Shown piece after piece: positions 8,648-17,770 of a stretch of 59,404 nt of DNA. The stretch is from assembly GCA_003576535.1 (NCBI GenBank), contig QXCQ01000235.1:1-59404 (forward strand), written 5' to 3'. The translations under genes were made by a program, and so were the position numbers. This DNA is from Nakamurella silvestris. Its GTDB lineage: Bacteria; Actinomycetota; Actinomycetes; Mycobacteriales; Nakamurellaceae. The notes under the pieces were generated by a model. The model searched no databases. It worked only from the letters and a program-made list of their open reading frames with translations, and was not told where the DNA came from. How positions within the stretch are numbered: the first letter of the stretch is position 1; the number at the start of each line of letters is the position of its first letter.

Positions 8648-9352
8648 ATGACGCAGGGATTCGACAAGGACTACTGGGAGACCCACTGGCAGCAGGCCGG
8701 CGGGCAGCAGATCGCCCCGAACCCCTGCCTGGTCCGGGAGGTCGGGTTCCTGCTGCCGGGAACGGCTTTGGACGCGGGCTGTGGTGAAGGCGCGGAGGCG
8801 ATCTGGCTCGCTTCCCAAGGATGGCGGGTCACCGCGGCGGACATCTCGGCCGAGGCCCTCTCCCGCGCGGGCGACCGCTCCGCCGCTGCCCAGGTGCCGG
8901 CGGAACACCTGCGATGGGTGGAGGCGGACCTCAGCTCCTGGGAACCGGACACGCAGTTCGACCTGGTGACCACCCTCTACGCCCACCCGGCGATGCCGCA
9001 ACTGGCTTTCTACCAACGGATCTCGCAGTGGGTGGCACCAGGCGGAACTCTGCTCGTCGTCGGCCATCTGCGCGGCCCCGACCCGGCCGGCCACGGGGGT
9101 TCCGCCCAGGAAGGTCACCGGCCTCCCGGCCATCGGCACGCCGACCACGGCCACGGCCCCGGCCAGGCGGACCATACCCACGGCGGTCATCCCGACGAGG
9201 TCACGGTGACGGCCGCAGGTATCACCCACGGACTCGACCCGAGCCGTTGGGACGTCGTCACCGCCGAGGAACTGACCAGGACCGTCGCGGTCGGCGGCGA
9301 CCGGACCGTCGAACTGCGCGACGTCGTGGTGCGCGCCACCCGCCGCCCCTGA
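8648..9352 (+). CDS. Class I SAM-dependent methyltransferase with His-rich insert
   Basis: 234 residues. FDKDYWETHW begins the fold, LDAGCGEGAEAIWLA is the SAM-binding glycine-rich loop (motif I), and VTAADISAEAL holds the acidic residue at the end of strand 2. WVAPGGTLLVVGHL is the late core strand. A segment of about 35 residues after it is very rich in His, Gly and Asp (GHRHADHGHGPGQADHTHGG) and could bind metal ions; the fold then ends with the normal last strands. GGAGG lies five bases before the ATG. The relatives are TehB/UbiE-like enzymes, but the substrate is unknown. Divergent from the XRE-cupin gene, and followed 96 bp later by an MFS exporter, so the pair may serve detoxification (inference). 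Confidence 0.85.
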   Translation: MTQGFDKDYWETHWQQAGGQQIAPNPCLVREVGFLLPGTALDAGCGEGAEAIWLASQGWRVTAADISAEALSRAGDRSAAAQVPAEHLRWVEADLSSWEPDTQFDLVTTLYAHPAMPQLAFYQRISQWVAPGGTLLVVGHLRGPDPAGHGGSAQEGHRPPGHRHADHGHGPGQADHTHGGHPDEVTVTAAGITHGLDPSRWDVVTAEELTRTVAVGGDRTVELRDVVVRATRRP

Positions 9353-9448
9353 ACTGATCGTCTCCGCCTCACGGAGGCGATCCACAACCGTTACCAGCGC
9401 CGGACTCTCCGTCCGGTGCCGATCCCGCATGCCCTTCAGAAGGACACC

Positions 9449-11023
9449 ATGAGCACACCCAGCACCCCCGGGGCGGCCACCGCCGGCCCGGATCTCCTCG
9501 CCCGGACCGTCGACGACCCACGCCTGCGGCGATCGATCCTGATCGGCGTCTGCGTCGCCCTGATGGCCGTGATCGCCTCGGTCTCCGGCCTGAACGTCGC
9601 CCAGCCTCAGATCGCGTTGGCCTTCAACGCCTCCCAGGGCGAGGTCCTGTGGATGATCAACATCTACACGGTCACCCTGGCGGCGCTGTTGTTGCCGCTC
9701 GGGGCGGTGGGGGACCGCTGGGGGCGCAAGCCGGTACTGATCACCGGACTGACCGTTTTCGGTCTGGCCAGTGTCGTCGCCGGTCTGGCCACCGGTTCGG
9801 AGATGATGCTCGCCGCGCGGTTCTTCAGCGGCGTCGGTGCGGCGATGATCATGCCGGTCACCCTCTCCGTGATCACCTCCACCTTCCCGGACGCGGAACG
9901 GTCCAAGGCGATCGGTGTGTGGACCGGTGTCGCCGGTGGCGGTGGCATCCTCGGGATGTACCTCTCGGCCCTGCTGGTGGATGTGGCGAACTGGCGGTGG
10001 CTCTTCGTATTGCCGGTGGTGCTCGTCCTGGTGGCGATCCTGCTGGCGGTACGAACGATCCCGAACTCCCGGGAGTCCTCGGCGCACAGGTTCGACGTGA
10101 TCGGGTCCCTGACCTCCCTGGTCGCGGTGGTGGGTTTCATCCTCCTCCTCCACGAGGGTGCCGAACGGGGCTGGACGGCACCCACGACCGTGATCAGCCT
10201 GCTGGTCGGAACTGTCGGTGTCATCGCGTTTGTGCTGTGGGAACTGCGACAGCCGGCTCCCCTGCTGGATGTGCGGCTGTTCCGCGAGCGCGGTCTGTCC
10301 AGCGGTTCCCTCACGCTGCTGGGGGTTTTCGGTGTACAGGCGGGGATCTTCGTGGTCCTCTTCCCCTACTTCCAGGCTGTGCTCGGCTGGTCCGGTCTCC
10401 GGTCGACCCTGGCACTGATGCCGATGGCGCTCCTGATGATGGTCACCTCCACGCTCGCCCCGCGGCTGGCGGCAAGGGTGGGTGCCCGCGTGACGATGGC
10501 CTCGGGCATCTTCCTGGGCGGGGCCGGGTTGGCCCTGATGGCGGTTCTGGTCTCGGTCGACGGCGGGTACCTCTCGGTCCTGCCGGGCATGGTCGCGATG
10601 GGACTGGGGATGGGCTTGTCGATGACCCCGTCGACCGAGGCCATCACCGGGTCCCTCCCCCGGGAAAGCCAGGGGGTGGCCTCCGCCCTGAATGACGTCA
10701 CCAGGGAGTTCGGCACCGCGCTCGGCGTGGCACTGCTCGGGGCGGTCCTGACCGCCGGCTACCGCAGTGCCATCGACTCCCGCTTGGACGGCGTCCCGGA
10801 CACCGCCGCCGCGGCCGCGCGCGAGGGTATTGCCAACGCCTTGGCCGTCCCCGACGAAACCGCTGGTGGCGCAGCATCTCTGGCTCGCGCCGCACGGGAG
10901 TCATTTGTCGACGGATGGCAACAGGCGATGTGGGCGGGGGTGGCCGTGATGGCCGTCCTGTGGGTCTACGTGCTCGCCCGCGGGCCGCGGCGGGCCGGGA
11001 CCGTGGTGTACCCGGCGGAATGA
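9449..11023 (+). CDS. MFS drug exporter, DHA2 (14-TMS) family
   Basis: 524 residues with about 14 membrane segments. Motif A is GDRWGRKPVLITG and motif C-like glycines appear in GVAGGGGILGMYLSALLVD. DHA2 (EmrB/QacA-type) proteins export drugs, cations or metabolites by proton antiport; the substrate is not visible. The ATG at 9449 follows AGAAGGA at good spacing; an upstream ATG at 9416 lacks this. It follows the methyltransferase on the same strand. The convergent SRPBCC gene is separated by a strong stem-loop. Confidence 0.88.
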   Translation: MSTPSTPGAATAGPDLLARTVDDPRLRRSILIGVCVALMAVIASVSGLNVAQPQIALAFNASQGEVLWMINIYTVTLAALLLPLGAVGDRWGRKPVLITGLTVFGLASVVAGLATGSEMMLAARFFSGVGAAMIMPVTLSVITSTFPDAERSKAIGVWTGVAGGGGILGMYLSALLVDVANWRWLFVLPVVLVLVAILLAVRTIPNSRESSAHRFDVIGSLTSLVAVVGFILLLHEGAERGWTAPTTVISLLVGTVGVIAFVLWELRQPAPLLDVRLFRERGLSSGSLTLLGVFGVQAGIFVVLFPYFQAVLGWSGLRSTLALMPMALLMMVTSTLAPRLAARVGARVTMASGIFLGGAGLALMAVLVSVDGGYLSVLPGMVAMGLGMGLSMTPSTEAITGSLPRESQGVASALNDVTREFGTALGVALLGAVLTAGYRSAIDSRLDGVPDTAAAAAREGIANALAVPDETAGGAASLARAARESFVDGWQQAMWAGVAVMAVLWVYVLARGPRRAGTVVYPAE

Positions 11024-11032
11024 CCACCCGCC

Positions 11033-11062
11033 GTCGGCGACCATGTCGGGGTGGTCGCCGAC
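11033..11062. terminator. Stem-loop between convergent genes
   Basis: GTCGGCGACCA (11033-11043) and TGGTCGCCGAC (11052-11062) pair over 11 bp around an eight-base loop. It follows the MFS stop by 9 bp and could stop transcription from both sides. There is no U-tract, as is usual in high-GC actinobacteria. Confidence 0.7.
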
Positions 11063-11168
11063 AGGGTCGGACCATGGCGGGCGAGTGGCGGCGGGACGAG
11101 ATCATCACGGGCGCAGCAGTTACCGGGCACCGTTCACAGGCTCCGGGGCCGCGGTCATCATCGGGAGA

Positions 11169-11609
11169 TCAGTGCTGTGGGCGGCCCTCGGCGAGATACG
11201 ACAGGCGACGGAGTGCCTCGGTGTTGCGCCACCGCAGCGCTGCCTGGCGGGCGAACCGTGGAATCAGGGTCGCCGGACCCCTGACCGCGTCCTCGGCCAT
11301 CCGGACCCGACAGCCGTGCGCCAGGTCGACGACCGACAGCCGTACCCTGGCCTCACCGGCCGGCCAGGCCCGGGCCCGCAGCTCCATGCTCTCACCCGGC
11401 ACGCAGGAGAGCATCGTGGTGGTGTCGTCGATCAACAGGGGCCAGGTGCCCACCGAGTGATGGATGGTCGCACCCTCGGCAGGCCAGGTCGGATGTACAT
11501 CTCTGATGCGGGACGCCCCCACCACCCACAGACCGAAGAGCCAGCCGTCGTCGAGCACCCGGAACACATCCGCTGCCGTGCAGGCCATGTTGCGTTCGAC
11601 GATGTCCAT
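11169..11609 (-). CDS. SRPBCC-family (polyketide cyclase/START-like) protein
   Basis: 146 residues. The order of strands MDIVERNMACTAADVFRVL, LFGLWVVGASRIRDVHPTWP, GATIHHSVGTWPLLIDDTTT and GESMELRARAWP fits the helix-grip fold of SRPBCC proteins, which bind hydrophobic ligands in a cavity. A conserved lipid- or metabolite-binding role is likely but not specific. The start at 11609 follows GAGG; an earlier ATG at 11684 gives a low-complexity extension and was not used. It stands alone, convergent with the MFS gene. Confidence 0.8.
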   Translation of the reverse strand: MDIVERNMACTAADVFRVLDDGWLFGLWVVGASRIRDVHPTWPAEGATIHHSVGTWPLLIDDTTTMLSCVPGESMELRARAWPAGEARVRLSVVDLAHGCRVRMAEDAVRGPATLIPRFARQAALRWRNTEALRRLSYLAEGRPQH

Positions 11610-12074
11610 GTCAGCCTCAGATCCTCGGTGATCGTGTGCGGGTGCCGACGGCGAGCGGAGATCCTCGCTGTGGACGGCCGTCACCCTCCTCTACCCAGAA
11701 CCTGGGAACGGATGCGAGCCGCAGCGCCGGTTCGTGGAGACCGCCGTGGATCCCCATCGGTCCGGCCCGGTGATCCCGAACACCTCCAGCGGTCCGGCTA
11801 TTGACAATCTGCCGGGCCGACCGCAAACTCGCGCGAACCCGTGTGGCGAGATTCCTTTGTTACGAGCGGATTTCGTGCACCATCCCTCGAACGGAGGCCC
11901 TGGACCAGCGCATCTGTACCAATCCGGACCCGCATTCGAGTGAACTTCCCGGCCCTCGTCGTGACGTGACCTGCGGGAACACACAGCACGTACCCAGGTG
12001 TAACTCGGGATTCACAAATCGCTCCTACTTTTTGCTGGTTTCCCGAACCAGCCAGCAGAAGCGAGGAACAGCAC
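11610..12074. other. Intergenic promoter region
   Basis: No gene is supported. The region separates two divergent genes. TTGACA occurs at 11800 but without an obvious -10 partner. AT content rises before 12075, and GCGAGGA lies just before the ATG of the secreted mosaic protein. Confidence 0.5.
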
Positions 12075-15000
12075 ATGAAACATCTCCCCGGTAGGCGGAG
12101 GTCGTGGGCCCTGGTGCCCTTGGCCGCAGCCTTGTCGGTGTCCGTTTCCGTCGTGATGCCACTGCCGCAGGCGGTAGCAGCAACGCCGGCGACGATCGCG
12201 CCGGCGGCAGCCGTCGCCACCGCGCCTGCCGCAGACGGGACCTCCGAGGCATCGGAGCTCCCGGATCCCACGGCGCGTGGTTCCTACAACCCGGCCACCC
12301 TCCAAGAGGTGAAGCTGGGTCTGGCGGACCTGCAGGAGCCGAACTCCTCCGGTGCGGCACCGGGGACCGGTCAGGCCCAGTCGGCCGAGCAGTTCGAGAT
12401 CCGCGGTGCCCTTTACTATCCCGCCGATCGGACTGTTCCCTCGCCGCTGATCGTGTTGGTCCATGGCAACCACGGTTCGTGTGATGCCGGACAGAACAGC
12501 ACCACCGCGACCTGTACCAGCTACAAGCGTAACGAGGCCGGGTACGCCTACCTCGGCGAGAATCTCGCCTCCTGGGGTTACACGGTGTTCTCCCTGTCCC
12601 AGGACCAGCTGATGATGCGCCAGGACAACAACAAGAGCAAGGGCATGCACCAGCGCCGGTTGTTGATCGCCAAGGCGCTCGACGCCCTCACAGCGGCCAA
12701 CCAGCCCGGCGGCCTGGCGATCGACTCCCACACCACCATCGGCGACACCCTCTCGGGCAAGCTGGATATGACGCGCATCGGTCTCATGGGCCACTCCCGC
12801 GGCGGTGACGCGGTCACCAGCTTCATCGACTACAACCGCATCCGGACCGACGGTCCGCGGTACCCCATCCGCGGTGTCATCTCCCTCGCCCCGGTCGACT
12901 ACGAGCGCAAGGCACCCTACGGCGTCCCCTACATGACGATCCTGCCGATGTGTGACGGTGACGTCTCCAACCTGCAGGGTGCGCGGTTCTTCGAGCGCAG
13001 CCAGTACGTCAATCCGACCGATCCCTTCCCGCGGATCCAGGTCGAACACCTTGGTGCGATTCACAACTGGTACAACACCGTCTGGTACGCCGACGGTGCG
13101 GCCGACGGTCAGAGCAACAACGACGCGGCCTGCGGCAACTCCGCTCCGTTCGCCACGACCAACATCCACCCGAACAACCTGCGCCTGTCCGGAGCGGCGG
13201 ACTACGTCGATCCGGCCAAGAACTACGTGGTGAGCAACGGTACGAACAATGTCGACACCTACAACCCGCTGATCAACACGAAGATCTCGGGGGACCCGGC
13301 CAGGATGGGTGACCAGGAGAAGCTGGGTCTGGCGACCATGGCCTCCTTCTTCCGTCGCTACGTCGGTGGTGAGGGCGCCTTCCAGCCGTACATGACCGGC
13401 GAACTGTCCAACACCGCCGACCACCTCCAGGTGCCTGAGACAGCCTGCCCCACCAGCACATCCGGCAAGGCGATCCCCTGCAGCGAGCGGGTCAACACCA
13501 CCTACTTCGCCGCTCCGGACGAGCGGGTCGACGTGATCCGGCCGGAGGTGACGAACCCGCTGACCCTGAACGCACTCGGCGGAACCCTCAGCGGGAGCGG
13601 CTTCGCCGACCCGTACGCCCAGTCCGACGGTGTCTCGCCCAAACCGGCTGCCACCACCGGCGGGTACGACTGGTGCAACCCCGAGCCCGACGACTTCGCG
13701 CCGTCCCAGCTCGGCAAGAGCACCCTGCCCACCGCCGCGAAGGCCTGCCCGCTGCCTGCGGCCGGTGCCTTGGGTGGCCAGAACGGCACCCGCGAGAACT
13801 CCCCGATCAACCACTCCTACGGTCGCCAGCTCACCGTGGCGTGGGAACCGACGAGCACCGCCACCCTCAGCGCCCAGATCCCGGCGGCCTCCAAGGACAT
13901 GAGTGGCCTGAAGGCCCTCGCGCTCGACGCGGACGTCAACTTCTTCGATCTGCGCAACCCCGGCGCGGACAACCGCGGCAACAGCACCAAGGTCGGCGCC
14001 GATTGGCCGAACGAACTGCCCACCTCCTACGACCCGACCTCCACGACCCAGGACTTCGTGATCGCCCTGAGCGACACCGCCGGTCACGTCGGGACCGTCA
14101 ACGCCGGTGACGAGCGGTGGGGCAACGCCCTGCACATGTCGACCGGAACGAACACCCCCAACACCCACATCGTGTTGGACCAGATCCGCGTTCCGTTGAG
14201 CGAATTCGCCGCCCAGGGCGTGGATGTCGCCTCCCTGGCGAAGTTGGAGTTCCGCTTCGGTGTCACGGGAACCCCCGCCTCCGGCTCGATCCAGCTGGCC
14301 GACGTGCGTTTCCAGGAATCTGTGGTCCCCTCGGACATCTACTCCGACGGTGACCAGGCCAACGGTGCCGGTTACGGCCTCCCGGCCTCCGGCCCGAACC
14401 CGGTGACCATCCTGAACAGCACCGACAACACCCCGGGCAACCTCAAGCTGGTCGACCCGGTCGCCAGCCCGAAGGGGAGCACCACCTGGGTGGTCGACGA
14501 CGACCGGAAACAGTGCCCGGACGCCAACTTCACCAAGATCCAGGACGCCGTCGACTACGCGGCGCCGTGGGACACCATCGTCGTGTGCGACGGTGTCTAC
14601 CAGGAGTCCTCCACCCCCGTCTACCACGCGAGCAACCCGGTCGCGACCGGTGCGCGCAACGGGCTCACCATCACCAAGCCCCTGAAGATCAAGGGGACCG
14701 GCGCGGACAAGGTGACCATCGAACCGGATCAGTCGCTGCGCACCCTCGCCGGTGTGACCCCCTACCTGCGGGACGGTGGCGGGAACGTCATCACCGTGTC
14801 CCGGCAGTCCCTGGGCGCCACCGACACGAACGAGCTGTTCGTCGAGATCTCCGGTGTGACGGTCACATCGGGGAACACCTTCGCCGAGGCCGGCATCGCC
14901 TACTTCGGCGCGGCCGGACGGATCTCCGAGAGTGTCGTCGGGCCGCTGAAGGTTGCGCGCACCGCTGCGCAGCTGGCTGACAACCCGCATGGCTGGGGCA

Positions 15001-16709
15001 TTGTCAAGACCGGAATGATCCTGGGAGCAGGTCCGGGCACGGTGGAGAACGAACTCACCGTGGCGAACTCGGTGGTCACCGGCTACCAGTCGGGCGGCAT
15101 CCTGTTCGACGGCGCCCGGGGCAAGGACGGAGCGGCGGACAACACCGTCCGCACCGGCATCCGCCAGCACGGCTACGTCACCGGCACGGTTGTCACCGGC
15201 ACGCCGAACTCGCTCTACCCGCAGACAGGCATCGCCTACACCAGCGGGGACGACGGGTTTGTGAAGAACAGCCGGATCACCGGCAACTACTTCCGCACCG
15301 ATCCGTCGAAGTCCTACGGCATCCTGTTGACCGACGCCGGTATCGACACCACCAACGGCCTGACCGGGTCCGGGAACATCCTGACCGGCAACGGCTTTGC
15401 CGTCTACAACGCAAATGCGACCAATACCGCCGTCCGCCAGGGTGCACCCTTCGTCCTGACGGCCAGCTATGTCGGCGTGGCCGCCCCGGTCTCCGGCGGA
15501 CCGGCGGATCCGGGTGCCGGAACCGAGGCCATCTCGGGCCCGGCCGGAACTGCGGCAACCGTCACCACACCGGGCCGGCTCTCGTCCCCGCCCGCTGCGG
15601 TGCCGACGAAGCAGGGCCGGATCACCGATGCCGCCCCGACCGCGGCCCTGATCGATCCGGCCGGTAGCCCCGGGATCAGGGTCGGGGAGACGATCAACCC
15701 ACTTGCCCGTGGGTTGGACGATTTCGCAGTCCGCTCGGCGACCCTGCTGGTCAACGGGGTGGCAGTGTCCACCACAGAGACCGCGCCGTACCGGTTCTCG
15801 TGGACGCCGGACGTCTCCCTCGCCGGGCAGGTGGTCGACCTGAAGACGGTGATCACCGACTCTTCCGGCCAGCAGACCACCTCTGCGGCGGTCAGTGCGA
15901 CAGTGGTGGGCGAGTTCGACAGCACGCCGAAGCCGACGGTCACCGGCACGGTGGCCACCGGTAGCACGGTCACTGCCGTGGTACCGGCCTGGTCGCCGAC
16001 CGCGACCTTCGCCTACCAGTGGTCGGCGGACGGGCAGCCGATCAGCGGTGCCGACAGGGCCGGCTTCACCATCCCCGTCGCCTTGCGTGGTGCGAAGCTG
16101 AGCGTGGAGGTGACGGGTACCCGGACCAACTACGCCACGGTGACCCGGACCTCCACCGAGGTAACCGTTCTCGGCGTGATCGCGGCGGGCACGCCGACCG
16201 TCACCGGTACCGTCACCGCCGGTAGGACGGTCAAGGCAGCCGTGGGCACCTGGACCCCGGCGGCGACGACGTACAGCTACCAGTGGCTGGTCGGCGGCAA
16301 GGCCATTGCCGGTGCCACCAAGAGCTCGTACGTCATCCCGAAGTCCTTGACCGGCCAGAAGCTGTCGGTCACGGTCACCGGATCCCGGACCGGGTACCTG
16401 CCGGCGACCAAGACCTCGGCGGCCACCGCGGTCACCGGAGTGTTCGTCACGGTCAAACCCGTGGTCACCGGCACCGTCAAGGTCGGGAAGTCCGTCAAGG
16501 TGACGGTCGGCAAGTGGTCGCCGGCCGCCTCGAAGTACACCTACCAGTGGCTGGTCGGCGGCAAGGCCATCGCCGGTGCCACCAAGAGCACCTACGTCCT
16601 GCCGAAGTCGCTGGCGGGCAAGGTGTTGTCCGTGCGGGTAACCGGTGTCAAGTCCGGGTACCTGACGTCGGCCGTCACCTCCGCCGGTAAGAAGGTGAGC
16701 GCGAAGTAG
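12075..16709 (+). CDS. Secreted mosaic: alpha/beta-hydrolase, beta-helix and Ig-like repeats
   Basis: 1544 residues. A twin-Arg-flanked signal peptide (RRRSWALVPLAAALSVSVSV) ends near AVAA. Residues about 100-450 are an alpha/beta-hydrolase: oxyanion region VLVHGNHGSCD, nucleophile elbow GHSRGG with Ser241, and a late HNW motif. Residues about 590-770 look like a jelly-roll module. Residues about 810-1130 have a pectate-lyase-like beta-helix: a start like FTKIQDAVDYAAPWDTIVVCDG followed by short repeated strands (ISGVTVTSGN, SVVTGYQSGGILF, SRITGNYF). An Ig-like domain (IDPAGSPGIRVGETINPLAR) follows, then three roughly 85-residue repeats with YQWL.GGKAIAGATKS cores run to the end. It has no sorting signal. 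An esterase or lipase-like role on a polymer is inferred; no single family covers it. Confidence 0.85.
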   Translation: MKHLPGRRRSWALVPLAAALSVSVSVVMPLPQAVAATPATIAPAAAVATAPAADGTSEASELPDPTARGSYNPATLQEVKLGLADLQEPNSSGAAPGTGQAQSAEQFEIRGALYYPADRTVPSPLIVLVHGNHGSCDAGQNSTTATCTSYKRNEAGYAYLGENLASWGYTVFSLSQDQLMMRQDNNKSKGMHQRRLLIAKALDALTAANQPGGLAIDSHTTIGDTLSGKLDMTRIGLMGHSRGGDAVTSFIDYNRIRTDGPRYPIRGVISLAPVDYERKAPYGVPYMTILPMCDGDVSNLQGARFFERSQYVNPTDPFPRIQVEHLGAIHNWYNTVWYADGAADGQSNNDAACGNSAPFATTNIHPNNLRLSGAADYVDPAKNYVVSNGTNNVDTYNPLINTKISGDPARMGDQEKLGLATMASFFRRYVGGEGAFQPYMTGELSNTADHLQVPETACPTSTSGKAIPCSERVNTTYFAAPDERVDVIRPEVTNPLTLNALGGTLSGSGFADPYAQSDGVSPKPAATTGGYDWCNPEPDDFAPSQLGKSTLPTAAKACPLPAAGALGGQNGTRENSPINHSYGRQLTVAWEPTSTATLSAQIPAASKDMSGLKALALDADVNFFDLRNPGADNRGNSTKVGADWPNELPTSYDPTSTTQDFVIALSDTAGHVGTVNAGDERWGNALHMSTGTNTPNTHIVLDQIRVPLSEFAAQGVDVASLAKLEFRFGVTGTPASGSIQLADVRFQESVVPSDIYSDGDQANGAGYGLPASGPNPVTILNSTDNTPGNLKLVDPVASPKGSTTWVVDDDRKQCPDANFTKIQDAVDYAAPWDTIVVCDGVYQESSTPVYHASNPVATGARNGLTITKPLKIKGTGADKVTIEPDQSLRTLAGVTPYLRDGGGNVITVSRQSLGATDTNELFVEISGVTVTSGNTFAEAGIAYFGAAGRISESVVGPLKVARTAAQLADNPHGWGIVKTGMILGAGPGTVENELTVANSVVTGYQSGGILFDGARGKDGAADNTVRTGIRQHGYVTGTVVTGTPNSLYPQTGIAYTSGDDGFVKNSRITGNYFRTDPSKSYGILLTDAGIDTTNGLTGSGNILTGNGFAVYNANATNTAVRQGAPFVLTASYVGVAAPVSGGPADPGAGTEAISGPAGTAATVTTPGRLSSPPAAVPTKQGRITDAAPTAALIDPAGSPGIRVGETINPLARGLDDFAVRSATLLVNGVAVSTTETAPYRFSWTPDVSLAGQVVDLKTVITDSSGQQTTSAAVSATVVGEFDSTPKPTVTGTVATGSTVTAVVPAWSPTATFAYQWSADGQPISGADRAGFTIPVALRGAKLSVEVTGTRTNYATVTRTSTEVTVLGVIAAGTPTVTGTVTAGRTVKAAVGTWTPAATTYSYQWLVGGKAIAGATKSSYVIPKSLTGQKLSVTVTGSRTGYLPATKTSAATAVTGVFVTVKPVVTGTVKVGKSVKVTVGKWSPAASKYTYQWLVGGKAIAGATKSTYVLPKSLAGKVLSVRVTGVKSGYLTSAVTSAGKKVSAK

Positions 16710-16790
16710 CGGTACCCCGCTGATGTCCGGTGCCCCGGTCCGTCCACGACAGATCGGGGCACCGGCCTGTCCGGGCCAGCTCCGACCCCT

Positions 16791-16860
16791 GTTCCCGCGC
16801 ACGATGTTGCTCCTCGCGCACGTAACTTCGCGCGCGAGGAACAAGAACGCGCGCGGGAAC
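16791..16860. repeat. Nested double-palindrome repeat, copy 2
   Basis: Outer arms are GTTCCCGCGC (16791-16800) and GCGCGGGAAC (16851-16860), which pair perfectly. The inner arms, about TCCTCGCGC and GCGCGAGGA, lie inside them. The element fills the gap between the convergent ends of the secreted mosaic gene (16709) and the membrane protein gene (16868), as a bidirectional terminator would. Confidence 0.85.
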
Positions 16861-16867
16861 GAGGGGC

Positions 16868-17770
16868 TTACCCCGGGGCATCGTCGAAGCCGCGGAACAC
16901 CCCGTCGGGGTCGACACTGTCGGCGAAGTCCACGAAGTCCATGTTGAACAGCACCAGATTGTTCTGCACGCCCCACATCTCGTGCGGGATGACGCGGAAG
17001 GTGCGACCGGGGGTGTCGAGGAGGTCGACGACCACGATGGGATGTTCCGGATCGGTGAGGGTCTTGCCGTCGACCAGGAAGATGAAGGTCAGGTCCGGGC
17101 TGGTCGGGGCCAGACGGACGACGTCCTCCACCGTGAGACCTTGGTACCGCTTGTCGTCCACGCAGTCCAGCATGGCGTAGAAAGGTTCCTCTTCAGTCGC
17201 CGCCGGGTCGTCGAAGACCGGAGCGGAAGCCTCGGAACACACCTTCTTCCAGGCTCTGTCGTCGCTGAAATCGGTGCGCACCAACGGGGTGACCAAGTCC
17301 TGCCACTCGGGCAGCGCGAGCGAACCGCCCGCGACTCCGACGGTACCGCCCGGGACGCTGACCGGATCGGCGGTTCTGGTCGCGGGTCCGTCTGAGCCCG
17401 CGGTCTCCCGTGCGGGTGAGACGGTCTCGGCTGTCGCCTCGTCGGACGGCTCAACGGTGGCCGAGCCGGTGACCGGTACAGGGGAGCTGGGGGTCTGGGC
17501 CCCGGGATCGCTGCGCGCTATCCACGCCGCCACGCCCGCGACGACCACCACGGCTGCGGCCGCCGCGATGACCGTTCGCCAGCGCCCCGCCGGACCCCTG
17601 GTACGGCCGGTCACGAGTTCCAGAACCGGTTCGAAGGTCTCCTCCGGCGGCCCGGTGCGGCTGCGGATGCCGTCCCGCAACGCCGGGTCCGGGGCGGTGA
17701 TCGCCCTGGCTGCCTCCAGGCTGATCGGGTTGGCCGCGCGGAGGAGGTCGTCGAGCTCCTGATGGTTCAT
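16868..17770 (-). CDS. Single-pass membrane protein, probable sigma-factor partner
   Basis: 300 residues. A short cytosolic N-terminus (MNHQELDDLLRAANPISLEA) of about 70 residues leads to one membrane segment (VIAAAAAVVVVAGVAAWIA) and a roughly 200-residue outer domain with a Pro/Thr/Ser-rich start. The ATG overlaps the sigma-factor stop in ATGA, so translation is coupled. This is the layout of actinobacterial sigma-factor partner proteins, but the HxxxCxxC zinc motif of classic anti-sigma factors is absent. The outer domain has no family I can name. Anti-sigma function is inferred from position and topology. Confidence 0.75.
   Translation of the reverse strand: MNHQELDDLLRAANPISLEAARAITAPDPALRDGIRSRTGPPEETFEPVLELVTGRTRGPAGRWRTVIAAAAAVVVVAGVAAWIARSDPGAQTPSSPVPVTGSATVEPSDEATAETVSPARETAGSDGPATRTADPVSVPGGTVGVAGGSLALPEWQDLVTPLVRTDFSDDRAWKKVCSEASAPVFDDPAATEEEPFYAMLDCVDDKRYQGLTVEDVVRLAPTSPDLTFIFLVDGKTLTDPEHPIVVVDLLDTPGRTFRVIPHEMWGVQNNLVLFNMDFVDFADSVDPDGVFRGFDDAPG

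Noticed and set aside
8534-10153. Upstream extension of the XRE-cupin frame
   Set aside because: The extra part is antisense to the methyltransferase and MFS genes. The real start is the ATG at 8533, where the helix-turn-helix begins.
12012-16976. Very long open frame (about 1650 codons) on the minus strand
   Set aside because: It is antisense to the secreted mosaic gene, has Arg/Gly-rich low-complexity translation with no family motif, and arises from GC-rich codon bias. The plus strand has a signal peptide, hydrolase motifs and Ig repeats.
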